Counted from the stretch's first letter, positions 1 to 9,287 are shown. The stretch is DNA of 64,000 bases from Methylopila capsulata (GCF_016907975.1 NZ_JAFBCY010000004.1:62001-126000), one strand, 5' to 3'. Numbers and translations: made by a program. Notes: generated by a model from the letters alone, not told the origin.

Positions 1-201
1 GCCGCGACCGGCGGGGCGCTCGGGCTCGCGCTCGGCGGGCCGCGCAGCTACGGTGGCCGTCTGGTCGACGATCCCTACATGAACCGCGACGGCGATCCGC
101 AGGCGACCCCGCAGGACATCAGCCGCGCCCTGCGGCTTTTCCTGACGGCCTGCGCGGTCCACGCCGCGCTTTGGGCGGGCGCGCTCGCGGTCTTCATCTG
201 A
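1..201 (+). CDS. cobD: Adenosylcobinamide-phosphate synthase CobD/CbiB, C-terminal part only
   Basis: The reading frame is open from base 1 and ends at TGA 199-201, leaving the last 66 residues. They contain a GGPRSYGG stretch, a DDPYMN stretch and a final hydrophobic helix, as I recall for the C-terminus of the CobD/CbiB membrane protein. That enzyme attaches the aminopropanol arm to cobyric acid late in cobalamin synthesis. The gene runs convergently into cobQ, overlapping it by 8 bp, which fits a cobalamin locus continuing to the left of the window. The 5' part is missing, so family assignment rests on the tail and on the neighbour. Confidence 0.8.
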   Translation, partial: AATGGALGLALGGPRSYGGRLVDDPYMNRDGDPQATPQDISRALRLFLTACAVHAALWAGALAVFI

Positions 202-1678
202 GGCTCTCGCGCCGGGCGATCGCGAGCAGCGCCTCGACGTCGAGGTGCGCCTCCAGATGGTCGGCGAGCGCGTCGAGCGTGGCGTCCACCGTCGCGTCGT
301 AGCCGTAGGCCTCGCCGGTCCCGCCGAGCGCTTCGAGGTAGGCGCGACGGAAACCGTCGCGGGCGAAGACGCCGTGGAGATAGGCTCCCGCCACGCGGCC
401 GTCGGGCGAGACCGCGCCCTCGGGGCGGCCCGCCACCTCGAACGGAGCGCGGGCCGCGTCCGGCCCCTCGGTGCGGCCCATGTGAATCTCGTAGGCCTCG
501 ACCTCCTCGCCGCTCGCGACGTGACGGCCCGTGACCAGCGCGAGCCGCTTCTCCGCCCCCAGCACGGTGTCGACCGCAAGCAGGCCGAGGCCCTCGACGG
601 TTCCGGGCGCGCCCTCGACGCCGTCGGGATCGGCGATGGTCCGTCCCAGCATCTGGTAGCCGCCGCAGAGGCCGAGCACGCGTCCGCCGCGGCGCACATG
701 GGCGCGGATGTCCGCGTCCCAACCCCAGGCCCTGAGCGTCGCGAGGTCGGCGATGGTCGCCTTCGATCCGGGGAGAAGAACGAGGTCGGTTTCGGGCGGC
801 AGCGGGGCGCCGTCGCTGAGCAGGGTGAGCGAGACGGACGGGTCGAGCCGCAGAGGATCGAGATCGTCGAAGTTCGCGATCCGCGGCAGAGCGAGCGCGA
901 CGATGCGGATCGGCCCCTCAGGCCGCCCGGCGCGGGAGGCGAGGTCGACGGAGTCCTCCGCCGGCAGCTTCACGGCGTCGGCGAACCAGGGCGCGATCCC
1001 TAGAGACGCCCATCCCGTACGGCTTGCGATCACCCGCAAGCCTTCATCGAACATGGTGACGTCACCGCGGAAGCGGTTGATGAGGAAGCCTTTTACGCGT
1101 GCGAGGTCGCTGGGCGGCAACAGCGCGTGCGTGCCCACCAGCGTCGCGATCACGCCGCCGCGGTCGATGTCGCCCACCAGCACGACCGGCACGTCGGCGG
1201 CCTCGGCGAAGCCCATGTTGGCGATGTCGCCGGCGCGGAGGTTCACCTCCGCCGCGCTGCCGGCGCCCTCGATCACCATGAGATCCACGCCGGCCGCGAG
1301 CCGGTGGTAGCTCTCCAGCACGGCCGGCATCAGGCTCGGTTTCAGCGCGCCGTAGGCCTTGCCGCGGTAGCTTCCGAGCCGGCGGCCCTGCACCACCACC
1401 TGGCTGCCGGTCTCGCTCTCGGGCTTCAGCAGCACGGGGTTCATGTCGGTCAGCGGCTGCAGCCCCGCAGCGCGCGCCTGCAGCGCCTGGGCGCGGCCGA
1501 TTTCGCCGCCGTCGGCGGTCACGGCGGCGTTGTTCGACATGTTCTGCGGCTTGAACGGCGCGACCCTGAGGCCCCGCCGCGCGAACAGGCGGCAGAGCCC
1601 GGCCACGATCAGCGACTTGCCGACGTTCGAGCCGGTGCCCTGCAGCATCACGGCGGGCGTGGGGGACGGCGGGGACAT
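194..1678 (-). CDS. cobQ: Cobyric acid synthase CobQ
   Basis: This cytoplasmic amidotransferase amidates adenosylcobyrinic acid a,c-diamide at four side chains, using glutamine and ATP. The N-terminus carries the P-loop GTGSNVGKS and an FKPQNMSNN segment typical of the dethiobiotin-synthetase-like domain. The C-terminal class I glutaminase domain shows the nucleophile in [10 protein letters not shown] and the catalytic His in YLHGVF. A longer frame opens at 1717, but the ATG at 1678 ([10 protein letters not shown]) has a GAAAG-type ribosome site about 10 bases upstream and fits the family length, giving 494 residues. The product acts just before or beside CobD. No cobalamin riboswitch is recognisable in the upstream 300 bases. 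Confidence 0.95.
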   Translation of the reverse strand: MSPPSPTPAVMLQGTGSNVGKSLIVAGLCRLFARRGLRVAPFKPQNMSNNAAVTADGGEIGRAQALQARAAGLQPLTDMNPVLLKPESETGSQVVVQGRRLGSYRGKAYGALKPSLMPAVLESYHRLAAGVDLMVIEGAGSAAEVNLRAGDIANMGFAEAADVPVVLVGDIDRGGVIATLVGTHALLPPSDLARVKGFLINRFRGDVTMFDEGLRVIASRTGWASLGIAPWFADAVKLPAEDSVDLASRAGRPEGPIRIVALALPRIANFDDLDPLRLDPSVSLTLLSDGAPLPPETDLVLLPGSKATIADLATLRAWGWDADIRAHVRRGGRVLGLCGGYQMLGRTIADPDGVEGAPGTVEGLGLLAVDTVLGAEKRLALVTGRHVASGEEVEAYEIHMGRTEGPDAARAPFEVAGRPEGAVSPDGRVAGAYLHGVFARDGFRRAYLEALGGTGEAYGYDATVDATLDALADHLEAHLDVEALLAIARRESLR

Positions 1679-1984
1679 CGAAGTCGACTTTCGCTCGACG
1701 GACAGACGTCGCGTCAATGGCTACGAAGAAATGCAGATCACGACGTGGTCGTTCGGCATCAATGGATGCTTAATAATTCGAGTATTAGCTTTTGAACTAA
1801 GGCGGTCGACGGGATTATTGACCGCCGAACAAGGCGTAGCGGCAAGGTTTGGATCGTCAGAACGTGCCGCATCCGCACACGATCTGGCGCAGTTCCAGAT
1901 GCGGCTCCTCCCAGTTCATGAGCCGGCTATCATGTTTCTTGCGATGCAATCCGATTTTTGGGAACGATGCCGGGGGGCATGTCG
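1679..1984. other. Divergent intergenic region between cobQ and a chemoreceptor gene
   Basis: About 300 bases with no convincing gene. The middle (roughly 1765-1830) is AT-richer than its surroundings and probably holds the divergent promoters. No B12-box-like riboswitch, tRNA or strong terminator hairpin is visible. Frames running through here lack family features and a good start. Confidence 0.5.
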
Positions 1985-3472
1985 ATGGCGTTATTTTCAC
2001 TGTTGGTCGGGCGATTAGCGTCGGAGAGACTGAAGGCGTTCGACCGGTCGCATGCGATCGTCGAGCTCGGACTGGACGGCGTGATCCAGACCGCAAACGC
2101 AAACTTTCTCGCGATCTTCGGGTACACGCTCGACGAGGTTCGGGGCAAGCACCACAGGCTGATCGTCGAGCCGGCGGAGGCCGCAAAGCCCGATTACGCG
2201 CTCTTCTGGAGCGGCCTGCGCAACGGCGAGGTTCAGACCGGCGACTTTCGCCGGATCGCCAAGGGGGGCGCCGACGTCTGGATGCACGGCTGCTACGCCC
2301 CCCTGCTTGGGCGGGACGGCAAGCCGCTCGGCGTGGTCGGGTGCGCCTCCAATGTGACGGACGAGAAGACCAAGGCCATCGAGCACGCCGGCCAGATCGC
2401 GGCGGTTCGGCGCTGCCAGGCGGTCATCCGCTTCGATCTCGACGGGACCATCATCGACGCGAACGACAACTTCCTCGCGGCGACCGGATACCGGTCCGAC
2501 GAGGTGGTGGGGCGCCATCACAGCATGTTCATGAGCCCGGCGGCCAGATCCAGTCCGAGCTACACGCAGTTCTGGGAGGCGCTCCGGCGCGGCGAGTACC
2601 AGGCGGGCGAGTTCATGCGTGTCGCAAAGGGCGGCCGCGAGGTCTGGCTCCAGGCGACCTACAATCCGGTCCTGGACCCGGACGGTCGGCCGATCAGCGT
2701 GGTGAAGTTCGCCGCGGACATCACCAGCGAGGTCGCGGAGCGGGCGCGGCGCGCCTCGGTGCAGGTCGCGATCGACGGCGATCTTAACCAGATCGGGGAG
2801 CGCATCGCGATCACGAACGGCGAGGCCGCCAGCGCGGCCAGCGCTGCGGTGCAGTCGACGGCCAACGTGCAGAGCGTCGCGGCCGGCGCCGAGGAGCTTG
2901 CGGCCTCGGTGTCGGAAATCAGCCGCCAGCTGGATTTCGCCCTGAAGACCACCATAGAGGCGGTGGACGCCGCGAACCGCGCGTCGGACACGGCCGGCGG
3001 CCTCGCCAGCTCCGCGACCGAGATCGGGTCGGTCACCGAACTCATCCGCGACATCGCCGCCCAGACCAACCTGCTCGCGCTCAACGCCACCATCGAGGCG
3101 GCGCGCGCCGGCGAGGCCGGCCGCGGCTTCGCGGTGGTGGCCGCCGAGGTGAAGAACCTCGCGGCGCAGACCTCCCAGGCCACCGACGAGATCTCCCGCA
3201 ACGTGGCGACGGTCCAGAGTTCGACCTCCGGCGTCGTCGACGCCATTCGCGCGGTGGTCGCGACCATCCAGCAGATCCACAGCGCCTCCGCCAGCATCGC
3301 TTCGGCGGTGGAGGAGCAGTCCGCGGTGACGCAGGACATGTCGGCGAACATGCACGAGGCGGCGCGGGCGGTTGAGACGGTGACGGAGAGCCTCAACTCG
3401 ATCGCGCGCTCGGCCTCCGACATCGACGCCGCGACGCAGCAGGTGCGGGCGGCGTCGCGCTCGATCGCGTGA
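1985..3472 (+). CDS. Soluble methyl-accepting chemotaxis protein with two PAS domains
   Basis: A sensory chemoreceptor that would feed CheA/CheW signalling. Two tandem PAS domains occupy roughly residues 20-125 and 140-245; each ends with a PAC-like segment ([20 protein letters not shown]). The MCP signalling domain follows to the C-terminus, with the hairpin tip recognisable as [20 protein letters not shown]. No transmembrane segment is visible, so this is a cytoplasmic receptor that probably senses redox state or an intracellular ligand; PAS cofactor residues cannot be assigned by eye. The start at 1985 (MALFSLLVG) is chosen because a run of six G lies 7 bases upstream; ATGs at 1958 and 1979 are in frame but poorly spaced. 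No che genes are nearby. Confidence 0.88.
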   Translation: MALFSLLVGRLASERLKAFDRSHAIVELGLDGVIQTANANFLAIFGYTLDEVRGKHHRLIVEPAEAAKPDYALFWSGLRNGEVQTGDFRRIAKGGADVWMHGCYAPLLGRDGKPLGVVGCASNVTDEKTKAIEHAGQIAAVRRCQAVIRFDLDGTIIDANDNFLAATGYRSDEVVGRHHSMFMSPAARSSPSYTQFWEALRRGEYQAGEFMRVAKGGREVWLQATYNPVLDPDGRPISVVKFAADITSEVAERARRASVQVAIDGDLNQIGERIAITNGEAASAASAAVQSTANVQSVAAGAEELAASVSEISRQLDFALKTTIEAVDAANRASDTAGGLASSATEIGSVTELIRDIAAQTNLLALNATIEAARAGEAGRGFAVVAAEVKNLAAQTSQATDEISRNVATVQSSTSGVVDAIRAVVATIQQIHSASASIASAVEEQSAVTQDMSANMHEAARAVETVTESLNSIARSASDIDAATQQVRAASRSIA

Positions 3473-3524
3473 CCCCGAAATCGGGGCCGGGCGGCTCGTA
3501 GAAGCGCGACGGTCAGTCCACGTT

Positions 3525-3630
3525 CGACGTCGCCCCGGCCGACGTGCCGGGGCCCATCATCCCGCCGTTCGAGAGCGGTCACCACCGGCGGGATGATGGA
3601 TTGCGGGACTTCGCCCGGAATGACGGCGGG
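3525..3630 (+). repeat. Dispersed 106-bp intergenic repeat, copy 1
   Basis: This stretch is the reverse complement of 50872-50977. Aligned by hand without gaps, about 85 of 106 positions match. The ends (CGACGTCGCCCCGGCC at the left, GAATGACGGCGGG at the right) are nearly identical, and each half contains short inverted segments. It lies between a gene end and a terminator, outside coding sequence. Confidence 0.75.
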
Positions 3631-3671
3631 GTTCATTCGCGGAGACGAAAGCCGCGCCGTCCAAACAAAAA

Positions 3672-3697
3672 GGGCCGCGCGATCGCTCGCGCGGCCC
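3672..3697 (-). terminator. Rho-independent terminator of the fdxA-fpr unit
   Basis: A perfect 11-bp stem (GGGCCGCGCGA paired with TCGCGCGGCCC) with a 4-base loop. On the minus strand it is followed by TTTTTGTTT, a good U-tract, just 22 bases beyond the fpr stop. On the plus strand only TTT follows, so it may also weakly stop transcription from the chemoreceptor side. Confidence 0.85.
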
Positions 3698-3718
3698 TTT
3701 CGCGTTTCGTCCCGAGGC

Positions 3719-4492
3719 TCACTTCTCGACGAAGGCCTTCTCGATCACGAAGTGCCCAGCCTCGCCGTGGTTGCCCTCTTCGTAGCCGCCGTCGACCAGC
3801 AGCTGGCGGGTGTCGCGGATCATGTCCGGGCTTCCGCACAGCATGAAGCGGTCGTTCTCTTTCGACATCATCGGCAGGCCGATGTCCTCGAACAGCTTGC
3901 CGGAGGCCATCAGGTCGGTGATGCGGCCGCGGTTGCGGAAGGGCTCGCGCGTGACGGTCGGGTAGTAGATCAGGCCCTCGCTCACGAGCTCGCCGATCAG
4001 CTCGTCCTTCGGCAGGCCTTCGGTGATCAGCTCGCCATAGGCGAGTTCGCTCACCTGGCGGCAGCCGTGGACCAGCACGACCTTCTCGAAGCGCTCGTAG
4101 GTCTCGGGGTCCTTGATGATCGACAGGAACGGCGCGAGGCCGGTGCCGGTGCCGAGCAGGTAGAGGTTCTTGCCTGGCAGCAGGTTGTCGAGCACCAGCG
4201 TGCCGGTCGGCTTCTTGCCGACGAGGATCGGGTCGCCGACCTTGAGATGCTGGAGCCGCGAGGTGAGCGGCCCGTTCTGAACCTTGATCGAGAAGAACTC
4301 GAGCTCCTCGTCGTAGTTCGCCGAGACCACCGAATAAGCGCGCACCAGCGGGCGGCCCTCGACCTCGATGCCGATCATCGTGAACTCGCCGTTGCGGAAG
4401 CGGAACGACGGATCGCGCGTGGTGCGGAAGCTGAACAGGGTGTCCGTCCAGTGCTTCACGTGGGTCACGCGCTCTTCAAGATACTTGCTCAT
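3719..4492 (-). CDS. fpr: Ferredoxin-NADP+ reductase
   Basis: A 257-residue FAD flavoprotein that moves electrons between NADP(H) and ferredoxin or flavodoxin in the cytoplasm. It shows the FAD-binding RAYSVVSANY motif (about residue 50), the NADP-site LLGTGTGLAPFLS (about 113) and a late LCGSPDMI segment. The C-terminal end AFVEK is typical of the bacterial subclass seen in Rhodobacter-type Fpr, as I recall. It lies 27 bases downstream of fdxA and ahead of a strong terminator, so the two form a short operon. These two proteins could supply electrons to the neighbouring ferredoxin/flavoprotein module, but no shared regulatory element ties them to it. Confidence 0.93.
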   Translation of the reverse strand: MSKYLEERVTHVKHWTDTLFSFRTTRDPSFRFRNGEFTMIGIEVEGRPLVRAYSVVSANYDEELEFFSIKVQNGPLTSRLQHLKVGDPILVGKKPTGTLVLDNLLPGKNLYLLGTGTGLAPFLSIIKDPETYERFEKVVLVHGCRQVSELAYGELITEGLPKDELIGELVSEGLIYYPTVTREPFRNRGRITDLMASGKLFEDIGLPMMSKENDRFMLCGSPDMIRDTRQLLVDGGYEEGNHGEAGHFVIEKAFVEK

Positions 4493-4519
4493 CGTCTCTC
4501 GGTCTCTCAGCTCGCGTCG

Positions 4520-4858
4520 TCACGCCGCCGCCGGATCGGACGCCCCGAACACGGCTTCGAGCTTGCCCGACGCCCCGTCCCAGACGGCGGCGTCCGCGGG
4601 CGGCTCGCCTTTCTCGGTCACGTTCGGCCAGACGGCCGCGTATTTCGCGTTGAGCGCGATCCAGCCCTGCAGGTTCGGCTCGGTGTCGGCCTTGATGGCC
4701 TCCGCCGGGCATTCGGGCTCGCACACGCCGCAGTCGATACACTCGTCCGGGGCGATGACCAGCATCGTCTCGCCCATGTAGAAGCAGTCCACCGGACACA
4801 CTTCCACACAATCCATATACTTACACCGAATGCAATTTTCGGTGACGACATACGTCAT
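4520..4858 (-). CDS. fdxA: 7Fe-type ferredoxin FdxA
   Basis: A 112-residue ferredoxin starting [17 protein letters not shown]. The first cluster region ([14 protein letters not shown]) has the spacing of a [3Fe-4S]/[4Fe-4S] protein. The second ([12 protein letters not shown]) is a complete four-cysteine [4Fe-4S] motif. The C-terminal extension to 112 residues matches the usual FdxA length. It acts as a low-potential cytoplasmic electron carrier, and the adjacent Fpr gene strongly suggests it is that reductase's partner. The start ATG is the only sensible one, since the first cysteines follow immediately. Confidence 0.95.
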   Translation of the reverse strand: MTYVVTENCIRCKYMDCVEVCPVDCFYMGETMLVIAPDECIDCGVCEPECPAEAIKADTEPNLQGWIALNAKYAAVWPNVTEKGEPPADAAVWDGASGKLEAVFGASDPAAA

Positions 4859-4901
4859 CGCGCGTCGCTTTCCAATGGGGAAGAACGCAGATCGGTTCCG
4901 C

Positions 4902-5813
4902 TCACAGCGCGCGGAACACGTCCTGGCCTTCGAGGTTGATCGCGAGGCCCTGCAGGCCGTCGGCCGTGAGTTCGCCGCCCATGGCCTTGAGGCTCTCCTC
5001 GCGGATGAGCGACATCAGGCCGCGGCGTAGCGCCAGAAACTCCGACGACATGGTCATGGCAGGAAGGCGCGGGCGGGGCAGCGGCACCGCGATCTCGGCT
5101 TTGATCTCGCCCGGCCGCGCCGTCATCACGTAGATGCGGTCCGACAGGAAGATCGCCTCGTCGAGATCGTGGGTCACGAACAGCACCGAGATCTTCAGCC
5201 GCTGCCACATGTTGGTGAGGATCTGCTGCATGATCAGGCGCGTCTGGGCGTCGAGCGCCCCGAAGGGCTCGTCGAGCAGCAGGATGCGCGGGCCGGTGGC
5301 GAGCGCGCGGACGATGCCGACGCGCTGCTTCATGCCGCCGGACAGCCGGTCCGGATAGTGGTTCTCGAACGGGGTGAGCCCGGCGAGCCCCAGCAGCGTG
5401 CGCGCCGCCCGCGAGCGTTCCGAACGGCCCATGCCCTTCATCTTCAGCCCGAACTCGACATTCTCCCGCACGGTCTTCCACGGGAACAGCGAGTACTGCT
5501 GGAAGATCATGCCGCGGTCGGCGCTCGGCCCCGTGATGGGCTCGCCGTCGACCGTGACGACGCCGCGCGTGGGCTTCAGGAAGCCGGCGAGCGCGTTCAG
5601 CAGCGTGGACTTGCCGCAGCCGGAGGGGCCGATGATCGAGACGAACTCGCCGGGCTCGACCGTCAGGTCGACGCTGGAGACCGCGTCGGTCGCGCCGTCG
5701 GCGGTGTCGTAGGTCAGGCCGAAGCCGCGAACCTCCACCCGTCCCTTGGTGGTCTTCGGCGGCGCGTAGGACGTGTCGGCGTCCGCGCTCTGCAGGAAGG
5801 CGGGGGCGGTCAT
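4902..5813 (-). CDS. SsuB/TauB/NrtD-type ABC transporter ATP-binding protein
   Basis: The ATPase of a nitrate/sulfonate/taurine-family importer, 303 residues. It shows Walker [10 protein letters not shown], the Q-loop FQQYSLFPW, the signature LSGGMKQR, Walker [13 protein letters not shown] and the switch His in VTHDLDEA. The start at 5813 (MTAPAFLQS) is fixed by an ATGA overlap with the stop of the upstream permease gene, implying translational coupling. Four further codons upstream are in frame but would break that junction. The family cannot be split by sequence into nitrate, sulfonate, taurine or cyanate uptake; the neighbouring redox genes suggest a sulfur or nitrogen source. Confidence 0.92.
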   Translation of the reverse strand: MTAPAFLQSADADTSYAPPKTTKGRVEVRGFGLTYDTADGATDAVSSVDLTVEPGEFVSIIGPSGCGKSTLLNALAGFLKPTRGVVTVDGEPITGPSADRGMIFQQYSLFPWKTVRENVEFGLKMKGMGRSERSRAARTLLGLAGLTPFENHYPDRLSGGMKQRVGIVRALATGPRILLLDEPFGALDAQTRLIMQQILTNMWQRLKISVLFVTHDLDEAIFLSDRIYVMTARPGEIKAEIAVPLPRPRLPAMTMSSEFLALRRGLMSLIREESLKAMGGELTADGLQGLAINLEGQDVFRAL

Positions 5814-6700
5814 CGTGCGCTCCATGGCATCAGGAGGCGGCCGACCAGCCGGATCGCCCAGCTCGAGGCGAGGCCGAGCACGCCGATCGCAAGCATGCCG
5901 AGCGCGATGTCGGAGTACTGGACCAGGCTGTAGGCCTCCCAGGTGAAGTAGCCGATGCCGAACTGGCCGGAGATCATCTCCGCCGCGATCAGCGACACCC
6001 AGGCGACGCCCATGCCGACCGTGAGCCCGGTGAAGATCTGCGGCAGCGTCGCCGGCAGGTAGACCTCGCGGAAGGTCGCGGTCTCGGTCGCGCCGAGGCA
6101 GCGGGCGGCGCGCACCAGCACGGGATCGACGGTCGCCATGCCGTGCAGCGTGTTGAGCAGGATGGGGAAGAACGAGCCAAGGAAGGTGATGAACACGATC
6201 GACTGCTCGTTGGTGGGCCACAGCATGATCGCCATCGGCACCCAGGCGATGGCGGGGATCGGCCGCAGCACCTCGGAGACGGGGAAGACGATCTCGCTGA
6301 GCAGCTTGAAGCGCCCCATCAGCAGGCCGAGCGGCACCGCGAGCGCCGCGGCCAGCAGGAAGCCATAGAGAATGCGGCGGCAACTGATCGCGACGTGCTG
6401 GAAAAACGTCGCCGTCGCGAAGGCGGTCCGCGCGCTCTCGAGCACGTCGGCGGGCGACGGCACGTTCATGAAGCGGACGTAGATGTTCACCCGGTAGGTC
6501 GTGAGCAGGTGCCAGGCCAGCACGAAGGCCGCGACTGAGAGCGCGCCGACGAGCACGGCGCGGATCTCGCCGCGGTGGCGGCGCGCCATGCGGAGGAGGG
6601 GGGCCGGCCGCGGCGGCGAGGGCGCCGCGGCCGGAGCGGTCGTCTCGCGGGCCGCCGGGGGAGGCGTCTCGCGGGACGATGAGATGGCGGCGGTCTGCAT
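5810..6700 (-). CDS. SsuC/TauC-type ABC transporter permease
   Basis: A 296-residue inner-membrane permease. A Pro/Ala-rich N-terminal tail of about 35 residues precedes the first membrane helix (VLVGALSVAAFVLAWHLL). The core contains further helices and the EAA-loop region around RAARCLGATETATFREV, where the ATPase docks. The start ATG at 6700 lies 5 bases after the binding-protein stop, and the end overlaps the ATPase start as ATGA. The order binding protein, permease, ATPase is standard for this importer family. An in-frame extension reaching back to 7342 lies inside the binding-protein gene and is not coding. Confidence 0.92.
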   Translation of the reverse strand: MQTAAISSSRETPPPAARETTAPAAAPSPPRPAPLLRMARRHRGEIRAVLVGALSVAAFVLAWHLLTTYRVNIYVRFMNVPSPADVLESARTAFATATFFQHVAISCRRILYGFLLAAALAVPLGLLMGRFKLLSEIVFPVSEVLRPIPAIAWVPMAIMLWPTNEQSIVFITFLGSFFPILLNTLHGMATVDPVLVRAARCLGATETATFREVYLPATLPQIFTGLTVGMGVAWVSLIAAEMISGQFGIGYFTWEAYSLVQYSDIALGMLAIGVLGLASSWAIRLVGRLLMPWSAR

Positions 6701-6705
6701 GCGCC

Positions 6706-8130
6706 TCAGCCCGCCGTCGCGGCGGTCAGCGCGTCTTCGAACGGCGCGACCTTGCCGCCGGCTTTCGTCGCGAAGGCTTCGGCGTCCTGCTTCAGCATGA
6801 AGGGGGTCACGCCCGCCTTCGGGTCGATCACGTAGAACGCCTTGTCGGCGAACAGCTTGATGCCGCGGGCGGCGTCGAACACGTAGGCGACGTTCATCGC
6901 CGTGCCCTTGGTCTGCATGTCGCGGTAGGCCGCGAGCGTGCAAGAGGCGCTGGAGAAGGCCAGGATGTCGCCGTCCTTCACCCAGATCTCGCCGGCCTTC
7001 CGCGGCTCGGTGATCGGCTTCTTGCAGAAGGCGTCCTCGCCGCTCACCTCGTAGTTCGCGGTGCTCTTCACGGCGGCGTCGTAGTCGAGGCCGCGCGCCT
7101 TGAAGGCCGCCCGCAGGTAGCCGTCGTTGACCCAGGGATCGACGTCGAACGGCGTCTTGATGCGGTCGAGGCTCTGCAGGACCTTCACGTCCTCCTTGGC
7201 GGCCGCGATCAGCGGCGCCTTGAGGGTCGGGTCCATGGTCATGATGCCGCCGGGCCCAAGGAAGATGTAGACGACCTCCTTGTCGGTCCCGGTCCATTCC
7301 GAGATCTTCTCGGCGGCTCGCTTCGGGTCGCTCTTCACCCATTCGTTGGCGTCGAGCACCGCCTGCAGGTAGGCGTCCACGATCTCCGGATACCTCTCCG
7401 CAAAGTCGGTGCGCACCACCACTCCGTGCCAGGTGGGGAGGTTGGTCTGCACGCCGTCGAACACCTTGCGGGCGAAGCCGCGGAACGGCAGCAGCTCGGC
7501 GAAGGGCACGAAGTCGGCGTGGGCGTCGATCTTCTGCTCCTTCAGATTGGTGGAGCCGACCTCCGGGCTCTGGCTCACAAGCGTGAAGAAGTCCTTCGGC
7601 ATCTTGGCGTCCTGCATCGCCTTCAGCAGCATGCCGTGGGCGGCGGAGCCGAAGGGGACGCTGACGACCTTCCCCTTGAGGTCCTCCAGCGCGAAGTAGG
7701 GCGAGTCCTTGTGCACCACGACGCCGTTGCCGGAGCCGTCGAGGTTATAGGCCGCCACCGAGATCAGCTGCGTCTTGCTCTCGGGGTTCGACTGGAAGGT
7801 GTAGCCGTTCACGACGAGCGGGTAGTCGCCCATGCCGCCGAACTGCAGCTTGCCGGCCATCATGCCGTTGGTGACGGGCGGCCCGGAGGTGAAGTTCTGC
7901 CAGTCGAGCTTGATGTCGAGGCCGGCGTATTTGCCGTCCTTCGGCAGGTGCTTCTCGATCAGCTTGAGCTGGCGGAGCACGACTCCGGTGGTGACGGTGT
8001 TGGTCGTCGTGTCCTGCGTGCCGATGCCGACGATCAGCGTTTCGGCGGAGGCGGGCGCGGCGAGACTGACGCCCGCGGCGATCAGCGCGGCGAGCGAGGC
8101 CGCCGTGCGGGAGAAGGTCGGGAAGGCCAT
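6706..8130 (-). CDS. NrtA/SsuA-type ABC transporter substrate-binding protein
   Basis: A periplasmic receptor of 474 residues. A signal peptide (charged start, hydrophobic stretch, cleavage near APASA-ETL, about residue 29) precedes a NrtA/CmpA/SsuA-like fold. Recognisable features are VGIGTQDTTTNTVTTG near the N-terminus and an HGMLLKAM segment in the first half. It is longer than typical SsuA or TauA (about 320 residues) and closer in length to NrtA/CmpA. The start has the ribosome site GAGGTGA. It heads the importer operon, with the GGCAACTAAT element about 105 bases upstream. Its ligand is unknown; linkage to an AprA-like flavoprotein makes a sulfur compound the leading guess. Confidence 0.88.
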   Translation of the reverse strand: MAFPTFSRTAASLAALIAAGVSLAAPASAETLIVGIGTQDTTTNTVTTGVVLRQLKLIEKHLPKDGKYAGLDIKLDWQNFTSGPPVTNGMMAGKLQFGGMGDYPLVVNGYTFQSNPESKTQLISVAAYNLDGSGNGVVVHKDSPYFALEDLKGKVVSVPFGSAAHGMLLKAMQDAKMPKDFFTLVSQSPEVGSTNLKEQKIDAHADFVPFAELLPFRGFARKVFDGVQTNLPTWHGVVVRTDFAERYPEIVDAYLQAVLDANEWVKSDPKRAAEKISEWTGTDKEVVYIFLGPGGIMTMDPTLKAPLIAAAKEDVKVLQSLDRIKTPFDVDPWVNDGYLRAAFKARGLDYDAAVKSTANYEVSGEDAFCKKPITEPRKAGEIWVKDGDILAFSSASCTLAAYRDMQTKGTAMNVAYVFDAARGIKLFADKAFYVIDPKAGVTPFMLKQDAEAFATKAGGKVAPFEDALTAATAG

Positions 8131-8501
8131 GGCTCACCTCGTTGGAAGCTGGGGTCATCCGCCGGGGCATCCCGACACAGGGATGATCCGGCCCGACCCC
8201 GCCGAGGATCAAACGGAGATGGCCGATCGCGGTTGATTAGTTGCCAAGAAAGCGGGCTCGCCTAAAAACACGCCGTCCTGCCGGAGCGACGCGCGTGGTT
8301 GGGGCAGGGTTTTGGAGGGAGAAGGACGCCCGCTCTGCGCGTGTCGTCGCTCCGCGCCGGGACACCACGGGCCGAGCGACGCGACGGGCGCACCCGTCGA
8401 GGCGCGTTCTTCGATCGCAGCTGTGGGGGTGTTCGCTCCGGCCTAAACCGGGATGCGAGCGCGGCCTCGCCAGCGCCCTGTCGCCCCAAATCCCGCTCAG
8501 G
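8131..8501. other. Regulatory intergenic region upstream of the importer operon
   Basis: 371 bases between the binding-protein start and the end of the crp-like gene. The part next to the importer holds the GGCAACTAAT element and presumably the operon promoter. The part near 8290-8500 is GC-rich without a recognisable gene, RNA or strong terminator. Frames crossing it are arginine-rich shadows. Confidence 0.5.
8236..8245 (-). promoter_or_regulatory. Shared operator-like element, importer copy (GGCAACTAAT)
   Basis: On the minus strand the sequence reads GGCAACTAATCAACC, about 105 bases upstream of the binding-protein start. The first ten bases are identical to those at 12881-12890, upstream of the DUF971/flavoprotein operon. 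The repeat at the heads of two functionally linked units, with a Crp-family gene between them, suggests a common binding site. Confidence 0.45.
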
Positions 8502-9287
8502 TCAGGCGTCGCCGCCGCTCTTCATCTGCGCCAGCACGTCGGGTTTGCGCAGCACGATCTGCGAGCGGCGGACCTCCAGCACGCCTTGAGCGCTCATGCG
8601 CTTCAGGCTGATGGTGATCCACTGCCGCGTCGCGCCCACCATGTGGGCGAGGTCGGCATGGGTGAAGGCGGCCGCGATCGCGACCCCGCCGTCCTCCTCC
8701 TCGACGCCGTAGAGGTCGGCGAGGTGGAGCAGGAGGTGCGCCAGCCGCTCGGTGATCGAGCGGGTGCCGAGCATCTGCGCCAGCGCCGAGTAGCACTTGC
8801 CCTTGAATGCCACGCCCTCGATCACGTTGACGGCGAGCGTCGGGATCTGGGTGACGAGGTCCTTCAGCGTGCGGCCCGGAAGGTGCAGCACCGAGCTGTT
8901 GCTGGCGGCCATGCCCGACCAGCAATGCTGGCCGGTGCCGAACACCTCGGGCCCGCCGACGAAATTGCCCGGATACCAGTAGGCGAGGGTGATCTCGCGC
9001 CCCGTGGGGGCGGCGTAGAACACGCGGATGCGGCCGGTCTCTATCAGCCAGATGCCGTCGTGCGGGGTTTCCTGGCTGAACAGCGTGGCGCCGCGGTAGA
9101 GCACCCGGCGACGGGCGCGCTCCATCACCAGCGCGGTTTCGCGCTCCGTCAGCCCCTGGAGCATCGGCTTGGGGCCGCGCTCCGGGGCCTCGCCGTCGGC
9201 GAGCAGAAGCGCGGAGGCGCGCGCGGGCTCCGCGGCGGCCTGCGGGCGGAGCTGGGGCGGCCAGGCCAGAGGGACGGTCTGCTGCAT
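8502..9287 (-). CDS. Crp/Fnr-family transcriptional regulator with unusual recognition helix
   Basis: A 261-residue regulator. After about 50 variable residues comes a cyclic-nucleotide-binding-type beta-roll (ATLFSQETPHDGIWLIETG), then the dimer helix and a Crp-type winged helix-turn-helix (FTHADLAHMVGATRQWITIS). No FNR-type N-terminal cysteine cluster is visible. The recognition helix reads TRQWITISLKRM where CRP/FNR relatives usually have TRETVSR-like residues, so its DNA target probably differs. The ATG at 9287 is preferred because GGGAG lies 8 bases upstream; a longer frame would start at a TTG at 9350. It sits between the importer operon and the HEAT/ferredoxin/flavoprotein operon and is the obvious candidate regulator of both. 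Confidence 0.9.
   Translation of the reverse strand: MQQTVPLAWPPQLRPQAAAEPARASALLLADGEAPERGPKPMLQGLTERETALVMERARRRVLYRGATLFSQETPHDGIWLIETGRIRVFYAAPTGREITLAYWYPGNFVGGPEVFGTGQHCWSGMAASNSSVLHLPGRTLKDLVTQIPTLAVNVIEGVAFKGKCYSALAQMLGTRSITERLAHLLLHLADLYGVEEEDGGVAIAAAFTHADLAHMVGATRQWITISLKRMSAQGVLEVRRSQIVLRKPDVLAQMKSGGDA

Noticed and set aside
1679-1984. Cobalamin riboswitch upstream of cobQ
   Set aside because: No B12-box-like sequence or characteristic stems could be recognised by eye in the 306 bases.
2015-3355. 446-codon minus frame opposite the chemoreceptor
   Set aside because: His/Arg/Gly-rich composition typical of antisense GC-rich frames; the plus strand has complete PAS and MCP domains.
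4902-6383. A 493-codon minus frame covering the ABC ATPase and most of the permease gene
   Set aside because: Only the part from 5813 downward has family features; the rest is an out-of-frame reading of the permease gene, whose own frame shows clear membrane helices and a coupling loop.
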